Both the position numbers and the translations under genes were made by a program. 64,000 nt of DNA, taken from positions 142,233-206,232 of the forward strand of contig JBAZWL010000006.1 in assembly GCA_041660405.1 (NCBI GenBank), given 5' to 3'. This DNA is from Taibaiella sp041660405 (GTDB lineage Bacteria; Bacteroidota; Bacteroidia; Chitinophagales; Chitinophagaceae). The notes beneath the pieces were generated by a model that was not told where the DNA came from, ran no database searches, and was given only the letters and a program-made list of their open reading frames with translations. This document shows, in pieces, positions 26,332-35,630 of this stretch (within the stretch, counting starts at the first letter, position 1; every line of letters begins with the position of its first letter).

Positions 26332-27126
26332 TTACCAATCGCTTTTTACCAGTTTTATTCTGCCAATGATATAATAAAGACTTATCCAAATTAAGGTTAC
26401 AACTGCATAAGACCATACTTCTGGATAATAATCTGCTTGCATGCCCATGCGCAATAACTTCGAGGCTCCAAGTGGCAATAGCTCATCACTGGTTTGTAAG
26501 GGCAGGAAGAAATCGCCGGCCAGGAATTGGAACTTAAAAAGGAAAATGGAATGCAGTATGGTTTCAATAACCATACTGTAAAACATCAGGATACCAATGG
26601 TCAATCCACTTCTTTTGAAAAAGAAGGAAAGGGTCATGGCAAAGCCTAAATAATTTACAGTAAGCAAAAACATCCACAATAGCTTTTCTGAATTTTCCGG
26701 AAAAGTGCTTAAAGGAATTCCACTCAATAAACCAGCCAATAAACCTAACAGAAAAACAAACAAAGTGGTGCCGAGGCTAATAGTCAAAAGCATGAACCAC
26801 TTAGCATGATAAAATTGAATGCGGTTCCAGCCATCAATCACATTTTGCCGGTTGGTTCTATATTGGAATTCATTAGTAGTAATAATAGCCATTAATATAG
26901 CCAGTGCAATTACAAAATAACTTGCGAAAAAACAGAGATCATCCCAAATGCCGCTAAAGCTTGATGCCTGGCCAAAAATGCTGACGCCCTGCGCACCTAT
27001 ATTGACATAGCCTAAGCCTACCATTACATAAAACAAAGCCAGCAGTACAGTGAACATTAAGGACATTATCCAAAATGTTCTGTAATTTCTAAGTTTTAAC
27101 CACTCAATTTTTAATAGCTGCATCAT
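26332..27126 (-). CDS. ABC-2-type membrane permease subunit
   Basis: This 264-residue membrane protein has about six hydrophobic segments and begins MMQLLKIEWLKLRNYRTFWI, the amphipathic start typical of ABC-2 exporter permeases. The motif NEFQYRTNRQNVIDGWNR after the second segment also fits the family. The matching ATPase would normally lie upstream, but that strand position holds divergent genes, so the partner must be elsewhere. Substrate unknown. Confidence 0.78.
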   Translation of the reverse strand: MMQLLKIEWLKLRNYRTFWIMSLMFTVLLALFYVMVGLGYVNIGAQGVSIFGQASSFSGIWDDLCFFASYFVIALAILMAIITTNEFQYRTNRQNVIDGWNRIQFYHAKWFMLLTISLGTTLFVFLLGLLAGLLSGIPLSTFPENSEKLLWMFLLTVNYLGFAMTLSFFFKRSGLTIGILMFYSMVIETILHSIFLFKFQFLAGDFFLPLQTSDELLPLGASKLLRMGMQADYYPEVWSYAVVTLIWISLYYIIGRIKLVKSDW

Positions 27127-27229
27127 TTATAGTAAGGATTCTGATTAAAATATTATAACAGTTCAAAGATAAGGCTTTGGCAATGTTGAAATGATTATTT
27201 TTACGAGTAGTAATTAATATTTTCCGGTT

Positions 27230-27859
27230 ATGTTTAAAGAGCAATTGCCTGTTTATTGGAGAAGATGGATGCTGTTATTATTACCGTTAATAGCATGCGT
27301 ATACGTTCCGCTTGCTGCCCAAAACAGGGCAGGCAAAATGTCGGCGCAAATAACGGTGGCTATTGCTAATCAAACCAAAGATAAAAACTTCATACTTTTT
27401 GACCGGAACAGGAAGCTTATTATTAAAGACTTCAAGGGAAAACCGGATGACTATTCTCATGGAGTAGGGGCCACTTATAGTGGCATCAGTATGGAGATGC
27501 AGGGCTTTAGCAAGAATGGTGCGGCTACAGTTAACGTTACACTTACTGTTTACTTTGACCAGACAAAATCGTGGATGAAACCGGAAGGTAAAACGGAAAG
27601 GGTACTGGCACATGAGCAGATTCACTTCGACCTTACAGCTATAAAAGCATGCGATCTGGCAAAAGCCATTGAACAAGGTAGATTTACTGCAGACAATGTT
27701 CAGCAAAAAATAAAAGACTTGCAAGAACATCATACCAAAGAGCTAAGTAAACTGCAACAAGCTTATGATAAAGAAACCAGGCACGGAACTGTGGCGGAGA
27801 AACAAGCTGAATGGTCGGCAAAGATAGCGGAACGTCTTGCTGCGAGCACATGTATGTAA
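27230..27859 (+). CDS. DUF922 putative metalloprotease, exported
   Basis: The 209-residue protein has a Trp/Arg-rich tip and a hydrophobic signal (about 13-32). The motif HEQIHFDLTA at His128 is the HExxH zinc site of the DUF922 family, which groups with predicted zinc proteases. The C-terminal third is a charged coiled-coil-like helix. Protease activity is inferred from the motif. Its neighbour downstream probably has its own promoter. Confidence 0.75.
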   Translation: MFKEQLPVYWRRWMLLLLPLIACVYVPLAAQNRAGKMSAQITVAIANQTKDKNFILFDRNRKLIIKDFKGKPDDYSHGVGATYSGISMEMQGFSKNGAATVNVTLTVYFDQTKSWMKPEGKTERVLAHEQIHFDLTAIKACDLAKAIEQGRFTADNVQQKIKDLQEHHTKELSKLQQAYDKETRHGTVAEKQAEWSAKIAERLAASTCM

Positions 27860-27895
27860 CAAATTAAGCTTCGTTTTAAATTTGTCAATTCTATA

Positions 27896-27903
27896 TAACT
27901 TTG
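27896..27903 (+). promoter_or_regulatory. -7 element TAACTTTG before the PAP2-like gene
   Basis: This matches TAnnTTTG and ends only 7 bases before the ATG at 27910, so transcription may start at or next to the start codon. Confidence 0.55.
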
Positions 27904-27909
27904 CTGCCG

Positions 27910-28569
27910 ATGCAAACAAAACTTCAATTACCAGATATTCATGCCTACAAGGGTTTGCGTATTCCTGCCAAAATTGTTTCTTATTTATTTCATCCTTTAT
28001 TCATGCCATTGATTATGGCATTCGTGATCAGTTTATTGGATAAGGCAGGTTTTGCCGGGTTATCGGTGCAGCAAAGAACGCAGTTGTTTGGTAACATAGC
28101 ATTGAACACTATCTTTTTCCCATTAGTCAGTACTTTGCTGCTAAAAGCATTGGGCTTTATTGAAAGCATACAAATGCATACGGCCAAAGACAGGATCATT
28201 CCGCTGATCGCAACCATGGCCTTCTATTTCTGGTGTTATCTCATTATGAAAAATCTGCCTTTCACACCCATGTTGTTAAAGGTGTTGATGCTGGGTTCTT
28301 TCTGGGGTATTATTGTAGTATTTATTGCTAATATTTTTATGAAGATAAGCATGCACACTGCTGCTGCCGGCGGTGCGGTAGGACTGGTAATTGTGCTTAT
28401 GGTGATCAGCCATATCAACTTATTTTTTCCGCTGTTACTCGTGCTGCTGATAGGTGGTATTGTAGGTACTTCCCGCATGGTATTGCAAGCCCACAGGCCT
28501 TCTGAGGTATGGCTGGGATATTTTGCAGGTGTACTGGTACAGCTGGCAGCTTATTGGTATCTTAAATAA
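27910..28569 (+). CDS. PAP2-like membrane protein (degenerate active site)
   Basis: The 219-residue protein has five or six membrane segments. Near the C-terminus it keeps SRMVLQAHRPSEVWLG, matching the SR-x5-H part of the PAP2 phosphatase signature, but Asp is replaced by Glu; the middle motif is KISMHTA instead of the usual PSGH. It resembles PAP2-family proteins of Bacteroidota, but lipid phosphatase activity is doubtful. The start ATG 27910 is preferred over TTG 27901. Confidence 0.65.
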   Translation: MQTKLQLPDIHAYKGLRIPAKIVSYLFHPLFMPLIMAFVISLLDKAGFAGLSVQQRTQLFGNIALNTIFFPLVSTLLLKALGFIESIQMHTAKDRIIPLIATMAFYFWCYLIMKNLPFTPMLLKVLMLGSFWGIIVVFIANIFMKISMHTAAAGGAVGLVIVLMVISHINLFFPLLLVLLIGGIVGTSRMVLQAHRPSEVWLGYFAGVLVQLAAYWYLK

Positions 28570-28573
28570 ATTC

Positions 28574-28632
28574 TGTAGGGACGCATTGCATGCGTCCATC
28601 GCGTAGGAGGACGCGTGCAATGCGTCCCTACA
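28574..28632. repeat. REP-like palindrome, copy 2
   Basis: The 24-base arms begin TGTAGGGACGC and end GCGTCCCTACA around an 11-base loop, with one mismatch. The arms are nearly the same as those at 19477-19533. It lies between convergent genes. Confidence 0.88.
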
Positions 28633-28641
28633 ACAAAAGTA

Positions 28642-28661
28642 AGACGCGCAATTGCGCGTCT
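28642..28661. repeat. Perfect 20-base palindrome AGACGCGCAATTGCGCGTCT
   Basis: This perfect palindrome, extended by GTA before and CTAC after, lies 9 bases after REP-like copy 2 and directly before the serC stop. It looks like a shorter relative of the same family and may also act as a terminator for serC. Confidence 0.75.
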
Positions 28662-28667
28662 CTACGA

Positions 28668-29729
28668 TTATAATGTTGATTCAAATGCTTTCATAGCAGC
28701 AACTAGTTGTTGTACATCTTCTATTGAAATAGCATTGTACATAGAAGCTCTGAAACCACCTACACTTCTATGGCCTTTGATACCAACTATGTTTCTTTCT
28801 TTTGCAAAATCAAGAAAAGCCTGTGTATGGTCATCATTGTGTGACCTGAAGCAGGCATTCATATGACTCCGATCTTCTTTTTTTGCGACGCCATAAAATA
28901 TGGAACTACTGTCGATAGCATCGTAAAGTAAGCGGGCTTTTTCTTTATTCCGTTTGTCTATAGCATCCATGCCTATGGCTTTTACCCAGCGTAAGGTGAG
29001 CAGACTGCAATAGATAGGGAATACCGGAGGAGTGTTCAATAGTGAATTATTTTTAGCCATTTCCCGATAAGATAAAATCTCAGGCAGTTCCCGCTTCTGC
29101 TGCTCCAATAATGATTTACGGATAGCTACAAGGGTAACACCAGCAGGGCCAATATTTTTCTGTGCCACAGCATAGATCAGGCTGAACTTATTATAGTTCA
29201 GTTTACGGCTAAATAATTCCGAACTCATGTCTACTACCAGCGGTACTTCTGTTTCAGGGAAATTAAAAAACTGTGTACCGTAAATGGTATTGTTGGATGT
29301 GAAATGAAGGTAATTCAAATCTTCAGGTATTGTGCCCCAATCAGGGATATAGGTAAAGTTATCGGTCTTCGATGAACCTAATATTTCAGTCTTGCCATAA
29401 AGCTTAGCATTTCTTAATGCTTCGGATGCCCAATGGCCACTTTCAATGTATCCCGCTTTTTCATCTGCTCCAAGAAAATTCATAGGAACCATGCTGAACT
29501 GTAACCGGCCACCACCCTGGAGCCAAAGTATATCGTAGTCTTCATTGAGTTCTAATAATTCTTTTACCAATGCATTGGCTTCCTCAAGTATTTCTGCAAA
29601 CAGTTTACCGCGGTGCGGAATTTCCAGAATGGATAGGCCACTATTGTTATAATTCAATATGGCCGCGGAAGCTTGTTGTAGTACTTCTTTAGGTAAGGCT
29701 GCAGGACCCGCATCAAAATTGATCAACAT
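28668..29729 (-). CDS. serC: Phosphoserine aminotransferase
   Basis: This 353-residue class V PLP aminotransferase converts 3-phosphohydroxypyruvate and glutamate into phosphoserine, and can also act in vitamin B6 synthesis. Motifs: NFDAGPAALP at the N-terminus, LWLQGGGRLQFSM, VVDMSSELFSR and the PLP-lysine motif AVAQKNIGPAGVT. Full length. It ends a likely three-gene unit radA-acetyltransferase-serC; serA and serB are not in the window. Confidence 0.95.
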   Translation of the reverse strand: MLINFDAGPAALPKEVLQQASAAILNYNNSGLSILEIPHRGKLFAEILEEANALVKELLELNEDYDILWLQGGGRLQFSMVPMNFLGADEKAGYIESGHWASEALRNAKLYGKTEILGSSKTDNFTYIPDWGTIPEDLNYLHFTSNNTIYGTQFFNFPETEVPLVVDMSSELFSRKLNYNKFSLIYAVAQKNIGPAGVTLVAIRKSLLEQQKRELPEILSYREMAKNNSLLNTPPVFPIYCSLLTLRWVKAIGMDAIDKRNKEKARLLYDAIDSSSIFYGVAKKEDRSHMNACFRSHNDDHTQAFLDFAKERNIVGIKGHRSVGGFRASMYNAISIEDVQQLVAAMKAFESTL

Positions 29730-29754
29730 GGTACATGAAAATTAAAAAGTAAAA

Positions 29755-30306
29755 TTAGTAAGGTGTAATCAAAGAATAAACGGCGGTATCCATAAATTTT
29801 CCATTATAGAAATAGTTTTCTTTGAAGTAAGCTTCACGTACAAATTTGTTACGCTCCAAAACTTTTATTGACGCTTCATTATCCGGGTTTACATTGGCTT
29901 CTATAGTATGCAACTGTAAATGCCTAAAGCCATAATCCAACACAGGTTGTAAGGCTTCCTGAATAATGCCTTTACCCTGGTATTCCGGAAAGAGCATATA
30001 ACCCAATTCAGCACGAAAATGTTGTTTGGCAAAGTTGAACAGGCAAATTCTGCCTATGAGCTTTTCTTCTCCCTTAATAGTAACAGCCCAGTTTATGCCT
30101 TCATTATCCTGTAGAAATTTCTCCAGCTTTGCCATATAAGGCACCGCTTCTTCTTCTGTGACAAAACGTGGCAGGTCGATATACTTCATCATACGTTCAT
30201 CGGAACGCACGAAAAATATCCCGGGCAGATCGGTTTCGTTGAGACGGCGTAATATCAGCCGCTCCGTTTCTATTACGGGGAATGGGTTAAAGTTGATATC
30301 AAGCAT
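29755..30306 (-). CDS. GNAT-family N-acetyltransferase (RimJ/RimL-like)
   Basis: The 183-residue protein has ETERLILRRLNETDLPGI at the start and the acetyl-CoA loop in LGYMLFPEYQGKGIIQEAL, followed by NPDNEASIKVLERNKF. This is the RimJ/RimL-type pattern, which acetylates protein N-termini or small amines. The substrate cannot be read from the sequence. It begins 15 bases after the radA stop. Confidence 0.9.
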   Translation of the reverse strand: MLDINFNPFPVIETERLILRRLNETDLPGIFFVRSDERMMKYIDLPRFVTEEEAVPYMAKLEKFLQDNEGINWAVTIKGEEKLIGRICLFNFAKQHFRAELGYMLFPEYQGKGIIQEALQPVLDYGFRHLQLHTIEANVNPDNEASIKVLERNKFVREAYFKENYFYNGKFMDTAVYSLITPY

Positions 30307-30320
30307 GGCCTATGAATAAG

Positions 30321-31697
30321 CTAATTAAAAAACGTTTGATAAATATCGCTAACCTTATTGGCTAGTCTTATCTCTATGTTGAAATTTTTAGTATCCAATC
30401 CCTTAGCATTAGCCTTTGGAATGATGATAAGATCCATACCCATTTTAGCAGCTTCAGCTATGCGTTGTTCAATACGGTTCACCGCACGTATCTCACCACT
30501 TAGGCCTACTTCGCCCACCAGGCATACATTAGAGGGTAGGGCAGTGTCTTCATAAGAAGAAAGCAAAGCGCATACTATCGGTAAATCAATAGCCGGATCT
30601 TCGATTTTTAATCCACCGGCAATATTGAGGAATACGTCTTTCATGCCAAAGTGGAAACCACCTCTTTTTTCCAATACAGCAAGCAACAATTGTAATCTTC
30701 GCAAATCAAAGCCATTGGTAGTACGTTGCGGAGTACCATAAACTGCCTGTGTAGCCAAAGCCTGAACTTCAATCATCATAGGGCGTAAACCCTCTATGGC
30801 GGCTGCTATAGCAATACCACTCAAAGGTTCATCATGCTGTGTAAGTAATATTTCGGATGGATTAGTCACACCACGCATTCCCTGTGAGGTCATTTCATAA
30901 ATGCCCAATTCTGATGTAGATCCAAAACGATTTTTAAGCGTGCGTAGTATGCGGTAAGCGTAATGGCGGTCTCCTTCAAACTGTAATACGGTGTCCACCA
31001 TATGTTCCAGAATTTTAGGTCCTGCAATGTTCCCATCTTTGGTGATATGACCAATGATGCATACCGGAGTACCGGTTTGCTTTGCAAAACGTTGCAACTC
31101 TGCTGCGCATTCTCGCACTTGCGATACGCTGCCTGGAGCGCTTTCTATAAAAGGTGATTCCAGTGTTTGTATAGAATCAATGATAACCCATTGTGGGCGC
31201 AGTTTTTTGATCTCCTGGAAAATGATGCTCGTATCCGTAGCCGTAAGCAGGTAAAGATTTTCATTCTTCATGCCCACTCTTTCAGCCCGCATTTTTATCT
31301 GATGCGCGCTTTCTTCACCAGAAACATAAAGGGTTTTTACGCCAGTCCATTGCATGGCACATTGCAGGAACAAAGTTGATTTTCCGATACCAGGCTCGCC
31401 TGCCACCAGCACAACAGAGCCTTGTACCAGTCCGCCACCTAAGGTGCGATTCAATTCTCCGTCAGGCAAAAGCATACGGCTTTCTTCTTCTGACACTATA
31501 GATTCAATGCTTTTGGCCTTGCCGGTTTCCTTCTTCTCTTCAGTCCATAAATCGGATGCTACATTTTTACCACCTGTAGTTTTCTCAACACGTTCTTCCA
31601 CAAAAGAATTCCAGGCGCCACAAGAAGGACATTTGCCTGCCCATTTGGGGCTTTCAAAGCCACATTGCTGACAGAAGAATGCTGTTTTATTTTTCAA
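30321..31697 (-). CDS. radA: DNA repair protein RadA
   Basis: This 458-residue branch-migration ATPase helps recombination. An N-terminal C4 zinc finger (CQQCGFESPKWAGKCPSCG), a RecA-like ATPase with Walker A GEPGIGKST, the RadA motif KNRFG and a C-terminal Lon-protease-like domain (about 350-458) are all present. The first codon is TTG at 31695-31697; no in-frame ATG lies close enough upstream to keep the zinc finger near the N-terminus. Confidence 0.96.
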   Translation of the reverse strand: MKNKTAFFCQQCGFESPKWAGKCPSCGAWNSFVEERVEKTTGGKNVASDLWTEEKKETGKAKSIESIVSEEESRMLLPDGELNRTLGGGLVQGSVVLVAGEPGIGKSTLFLQCAMQWTGVKTLYVSGEESAHQIKMRAERVGMKNENLYLLTATDTSIIFQEIKKLRPQWVIIDSIQTLESPFIESAPGSVSQVRECAAELQRFAKQTGTPVCIIGHITKDGNIAGPKILEHMVDTVLQFEGDRHYAYRILRTLKNRFGSTSELGIYEMTSQGMRGVTNPSEILLTQHDEPLSGIAIAAAIEGLRPMMIEVQALATQAVYGTPQRTTNGFDLRRLQLLLAVLEKRGGFHFGMKDVFLNIAGGLKIEDPAIDLPIVCALLSSYEDTALPSNVCLVGEVGLSGEIRAVNRIEQRIAEAAKMGMDLIIIPKANAKGLDTKNFNIEIRLANKVSDIYQTFFN

Positions 31698-31761
31698 AAT
31701 AAGAGGTTGAAATTTTAAGACTGCAATTTAGGCATAGTAAAGAATCTGGAATGGAAAAGTT

Positions 31762-31796
31762 TAAACCTTATCCATTTTTAAAACAGATAAGGTTTA
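31762..31796. other. Inverted repeat upstream of radA
   Basis: Perfect 11-base arms (TAAACCTTATC with GATAAGGTTTA) with a 13-base loop lie 65-99 bases before the radA start. It may be a second terminator or an operator; nothing decides this. The rest of the 300-base spacer (31698-31998) holds only this hairpin and the terminator at 31802-31833. Confidence 0.4.
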
Positions 31797-31801
31797 GTAA
31801 A

Positions 31802-31833
31802 AAAAATAACCGTCCCGAATAATCAGGACGGCA
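31802..31833 (-). terminator. Terminator downstream of the aldo/keto reductase gene
   Basis: A stem of CCGTCC and GGACGG (extended by a G-T pair) is followed on the minus strand by TTATTTTTTTT. It lies about 165 bases after the reductase stop. Confidence 0.75.
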
Positions 31834-31998
31834 TCTTACTAACCCATTAATTTCAATGTATGATTACAAAAATAAGATTGCAAGCGGGAAATACGAAATT
31901 GAATTTATCAACATTGTTTATAAACCCGGGCTACGATCCAATTTACTATATATACTAACTGATAAAATAGTGATAATCAATTTGTTGAAATATTTTAT

Positions 31999-32988
31999 TT
32001 AATATTGAGGCTGAATAGGTTTAGTGTTCATGATAACATCAATTCTTTCTTTAATGTCAGAAGTAATTTTGGGATACACTTCCAATGCTTTCAGATTTTC
32101 AAGCAATTGAGCCTCTTTGGTTGCACCTAATATTGCCGTAGTCACATTAGGGTTGCTAATACACCAGGCAATAGATAATGTGGCCAATGTAGTATCCAAT
32201 TCATTGGCTATCAGTTGTAATTCTTTTATCCTGGCAATCCTGTCGTCAGTAAGGGTACGATCTTTAAGCCATTCAAAGCCTTCCAAAGCCAATCGCGAAT
32301 CTTCAGGAATACCATCATTATATTTACCGGTAAGTAAGCCCGATGCCAATGGGCTCCATATGGTGGTGCCCAAACCTATATTTTTGAAAATAGTGTAATA
32401 GTCTACCTCCATTTTATAGCGCTCCAACAAGTTATATTGAGGTTGTTCTACGGCCGGGCCCTCAAGTCCAAGTTGACGGGCAACTGCATGTGCTTCCATA
32501 ATTTCTGCCCCGCTCCATTCGCTGGTGCCCCAATAGAATATTTTGCCTTGTCGGATCAGGGTATTCATGGTGCGAACTACTTCTTCAATAGGTGTATTTT
32601 TATCTGGCCTGTGGCAAAAGAATAAATCGAGGTATTCTGATTGAAGCCTTTGTAATGCTTCATGACAAGCTTCCATTACATGTTTCCTGCTTAGACCGGT
32701 TTGATTTGGTTTGTTATGTTCTCCTCTCCAGCCAAAAAATACTTTGCTGGACAATACGTACGAAGATCGTTCCCATCGTTTCGTACGCAGTACTCTTCCC
32801 ATCATCAATTCAGATTCACCACGGGAATATACTTCTGCATTATCAAAAAAATTGACACCATGCTCATAAGCTACACTCATAAGATGATCGGAATGAAAAT
32901 CATCTATTTGTTTGGCAAAAGTTACCCAGGAGCCATAAGAAAGTACACTAAGCTGTAAGCCTGTGTTTCCCATTTTACGATATTCCAT
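31999..32988 (-). CDS. Aldo/keto reductase, potassium-channel beta-subunit type
   Basis: This 329-residue TIM-barrel NADPH oxidoreductase has the catalytic tetrad in NFFDNAEVYSRGESE (Asp, Tyr), LSSKVFF (Lys) and LFFCHRPDKNTP (His). The pattern YRKMGNTGLQLSVLSYG and GTSEWSGAEIMEA places it in the AKR6 (Kv-beta-like, YghZ-like) group. It reduces aldehydes in the cytoplasm; the physiological substrate is unknown. It is transcribed alone. Confidence 0.92.
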   Translation of the reverse strand: MEYRKMGNTGLQLSVLSYGSWVTFAKQIDDFHSDHLMSVAYEHGVNFFDNAEVYSRGESELMMGRVLRTKRWERSSYVLSSKVFFGWRGEHNKPNQTGLSRKHVMEACHEALQRLQSEYLDLFFCHRPDKNTPIEEVVRTMNTLIRQGKIFYWGTSEWSGAEIMEAHAVARQLGLEGPAVEQPQYNLLERYKMEVDYYTIFKNIGLGTTIWSPLASGLLTGKYNDGIPEDSRLALEGFEWLKDRTLTDDRIARIKELQLIANELDTTLATLSIAWCISNPNVTTAILGATKEAQLLENLKALEVYPKITSDIKERIDVIMNTKPIQPQY

Positions 32989-33030
32989 TGATCAGTTAAG
33001 GTTTTAAAATTTAGAAAAATTATTTCATGA

Positions 33031-33080
33031 AAAACAAAATCCCGATAAACAAGATGATGCAAGCTTACCGGGATCTTTTT
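33031..33080 (-). terminator. Terminator of icd
   Basis: ATCCCG at 33039-33044 pairs with CGGGAT at 33069-33074, with extra pairs inside a long loop, followed on the minus strand by TTTGTTTTT. Confidence 0.7.
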
Positions 33081-33097
33081 ATTCGATAAAAAAATAT

Positions 33098-34453
33098 TTA
33101 TTGCTCTGCCTTCTTCAGAATCACAGGCGAAATATGTAGTCCCATATTACGGATGATCTCGCCTGCAAATTCACTTGTTTTCAGCAAAGTGGCATCCGTC
33201 ATTAAGTTATAAAAATCTATGGTTACTGTTTTACGCATAATGGTCGCACTTAGTCCGCCAGTGATCAGTTCTGCCGCTTCGTGCCATCCCAGGTATTCCA
33301 GCAACATTACGCCACTCAATATAAGGGAAGAAGGGTTCATGGAATCCGTATTGGCAAAACGTGGTGCAGTACCATGAGTAGCTTCAAAAATAGCATAACC
33401 TGTAGTATAATTAATATTTGCTCCCGGAGCAATACCAATACCACCAACGGCTGCAGCCAATGCATCAGAAATGTAATCACCATTGAGGTTAAGCGTAGCT
33501 ACTACAGAATAATCTTTAGGTGCCAACAAAATTTGCTGCAGGAAATTATCTGCAATTACATCATTGATGATGATCTTTCCCGAAGTTTTAGCAACACGCA
33601 AAGCTTCATTCGCATCTTTTTCACCCTTTTCTTTCTTTATATTTTCCCAATCGTCCCAGGTAAATACCTTATCACCAAATTCTGTTTTTGCCAGTTCATA
33701 GCCCCAATTCTTAAAGCCACCCTCGGTGTACTTCATGATGTTGCCTTTATGCACCAGGCTTACTGTTGGTTTGTGGTGTTCTATAGCATATTCAATAGCA
33801 GCACGGATCAGACGTTGAGATCCATCTTTGGATACCGGTTTTACACCGAAAGAAGAAGAATCCGGGAAACGGATTTGAGTAACACCCATTTCTTCCAGTA
33901 GGAATTTTTTGAATTTTTCAGCTTCAGGCGTACCGGCTTTGTATTCTATCCCGGCATAAATATCTTCTGTATTTTCCCTGAAGATAACCATGTCCACCCA
34001 TTCTGGATGCTTTACCGGAGAAGGTACTCCCTGAAACCAACGTACCGGACGAAGGCAAACGTATAAATCAAGTGTCTGACGCAACGCCACATTCAACGAA
34101 CGGATGCCACCGCCGATAGGTGTAGTCAATGGCCCTTTAATAGATACAAGGTATTCTTTGGCAAGGTCCAATGTTTCGGTTGGTAGCCATTCGCCGGTTT
34201 GATTAAAGGCTTTTTCGCCTGCAAGAATTTCTTTCCAATGTATTTTACGGGTACCGTCGTAAGCTTTTTCTACAGCTGCATCCAATACGCGTACAGAGGC
34301 TTTCCATATATCGGGACCAATACCATCACCTTCTATAAAAGGGATTACAGGGTGGGAGGGGACATTAAGTTTTCCATCGGCGCCCATCGTTATTTTTTCG
34401 CCGTAAGTATTATTGGGAGAGGTATTGCTGGTGGCCGTGTTTGCCGCTGTCAT
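33098..34453 (-). CDS. icd: Isocitrate dehydrogenase, NADP-dependent
   Basis: The 451-residue enzyme (from the ATG at 34451-34453) oxidises isocitrate to 2-oxoglutarate in the citric acid cycle. Motifs: VIPFIEGDGIGPDIW, the substrate loop GGGIRSLNVALRQ (with the Ser that AceK phosphorylates in E. coli), and NGDYISDALAAAVGGIGIAPG. An upstream ATG at 34495 would add 14 residues; the shorter start aligns better with known enzymes. Single-gene unit. Confidence 0.95.
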   Translation of the reverse strand: MTAANTATSNTSPNNTYGEKITMGADGKLNVPSHPVIPFIEGDGIGPDIWKASVRVLDAAVEKAYDGTRKIHWKEILAGEKAFNQTGEWLPTETLDLAKEYLVSIKGPLTTPIGGGIRSLNVALRQTLDLYVCLRPVRWFQGVPSPVKHPEWVDMVIFRENTEDIYAGIEYKAGTPEAEKFKKFLLEEMGVTQIRFPDSSSFGVKPVSKDGSQRLIRAAIEYAIEHHKPTVSLVHKGNIMKYTEGGFKNWGYELAKTEFGDKVFTWDDWENIKKEKGEKDANEALRVAKTSGKIIINDVIADNFLQQILLAPKDYSVVATLNLNGDYISDALAAAVGGIGIAPGANINYTTGYAIFEATHGTAPRFANTDSMNPSSLILSGVMLLEYLGWHEAAELITGGLSATIMRKTVTIDFYNLMTDATLLKTSEFAGEIIRNMGLHISPVILKKAEQ

Positions 34454-34567
34454 GATAAAATCTGTTTTTTGAAATTGAGGTGTAAAATTAAGCATTAATG
34501 CCTTTCCATCCTTAGCTGTTGGTAAAAGAAATGCTCAATTAATACGGCCCTTCATTCACAAACTTAA

Positions 34568-34598
34568 TTGATTTATAATTGTATATTATTTACTTTTG
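34568..34598 (+). promoter_or_regulatory. Promoter of the MCE gene
   Basis: TTG at 34568-34570, a 20-base spacer and TACTTTTG at 34591-34598 give a full Bacteroidota promoter. It lies inside the longer alternative frame from 34579 and supports the start at 34618. Confidence 0.8.
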
Positions 34599-34617
34599 GC
34601 AAAACAACACTATACAT

Positions 34618-35583
34618 ATGGCAGGTAAAATAAAAAGCGAGGTTAAGATAGGGATAATGGTTGCGGTAACAATAGCTGTGTTTATTCTGGGTTTTAATTT
34701 TCTGAGAGGCCGTGGGTTATTCTCATCAGACAAAAAATATTATACTTACTATTATAAAGATGTACAAGGGCTTCAGGAGTCTGCGGTAATTCAACTCAAA
34801 GGGCTTGGAGTGGGCAAGGTGTCAAAGATTGAATTGTTGGCTGACAGGCGCATTAAGGTTTCTTTTGCCTTAAGGAAAGATATTAAAGTCCCACAGGGCA
34901 CTTTAGCTAAATTGGCTTCTGCCGATCTGATTTCAGGAACTAAGATTATAAGCCTTGAGATGCCTGCGGTTAATAACGCAATGATTGTTGAGGCAGGAGG
35001 ATTTATTAAAGGCAAAGAATCCGAAGGCATATTTGATAATCTGGGTAGTCAGGTTTCACCATTGGTAGGTGTGTTGCAGCACACTGTTATCACATTGGAT
35101 ACGTTGTTGAATACTGTAAACAACATTATAAATGATGATACGCGCAAACACCTTAATGCCAGTTTTGCTTCATTGGAAGTAGGCCTGGATCAGCTTTCGT
35201 TGTTGGCTACACAGTTGAATGCGCAAAGCGGCAATCTTGCAGGTGTTATTAAAAATGCGAATAGTATTACCGGTAATCTGGCTAATAGTAACGAACATAT
35301 ATCCAATACATTAACTAATCTGGAAAGTTTTTCTACATCCTTGAATAAAGCTCCGATTCAACAAACAGTTGAGGATCTGCAAAAGACGGCAGCAAGCCTT
35401 CAGGGCATAGTTTCGAAGATCAATGATAATAACGGAAGCCTGGGTATGCTGTTGAGCGACAAAAAATTATACAACAATCTATCCAGCACACTAGGTACTT
35501 TGGATACTTTGCTTGGCGACCTGAAAGCGCATCCTGCAAAGTATATTAATGTATCCGTGTTTGGAAGGAAGACTAAAGAATAG
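34618..35583 (+). CDS. MlaD/MCE-family lipid-transport protein
   Basis: The 321-residue protein has an N-terminal membrane anchor (KIGIMVAVTIAVFILGFNFL, about 9-28) and one MCE domain (about 35-120: GLQESAVIQLKGLGVGKVSKIEL), then a long helical periplasmic part. MCE proteins such as MlaD form hexameric periplasmic rings that shuttle phospholipids with an ABC transporter. The MlaE and MlaF partners are usually next to it in Bacteroidota but are not here, so they must lie elsewhere. Start at ATG 34618 follows the promoter. Confidence 0.9.
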   Translation: MAGKIKSEVKIGIMVAVTIAVFILGFNFLRGRGLFSSDKKYYTYYYKDVQGLQESAVIQLKGLGVGKVSKIELLADRRIKVSFALRKDIKVPQGTLAKLASADLISGTKIISLEMPAVNNAMIVEAGGFIKGKESEGIFDNLGSQVSPLVGVLQHTVITLDTLLNTVNNIINDDTRKHLNASFASLEVGLDQLSLLATQLNAQSGNLAGVIKNANSITGNLANSNEHISNTLTNLESFSTSLNKAPIQQTVEDLQKTAASLQGIVSKINDNNGSLGMLLSDKKLYNNLSSTLGTLDTLLGDLKAHPAKYINVSVFGRKTKE

Positions 35584-35630
35584 CACTTTATGCAACAAAC
35601 CTTCGCGTACTTTTCGGTTAATAAAATAAA

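Noticed and set aside
33281..33901. 206-codon plus-strand frame inside icd
   Set aside because: Antisense shadow of a conserved enzyme gene.
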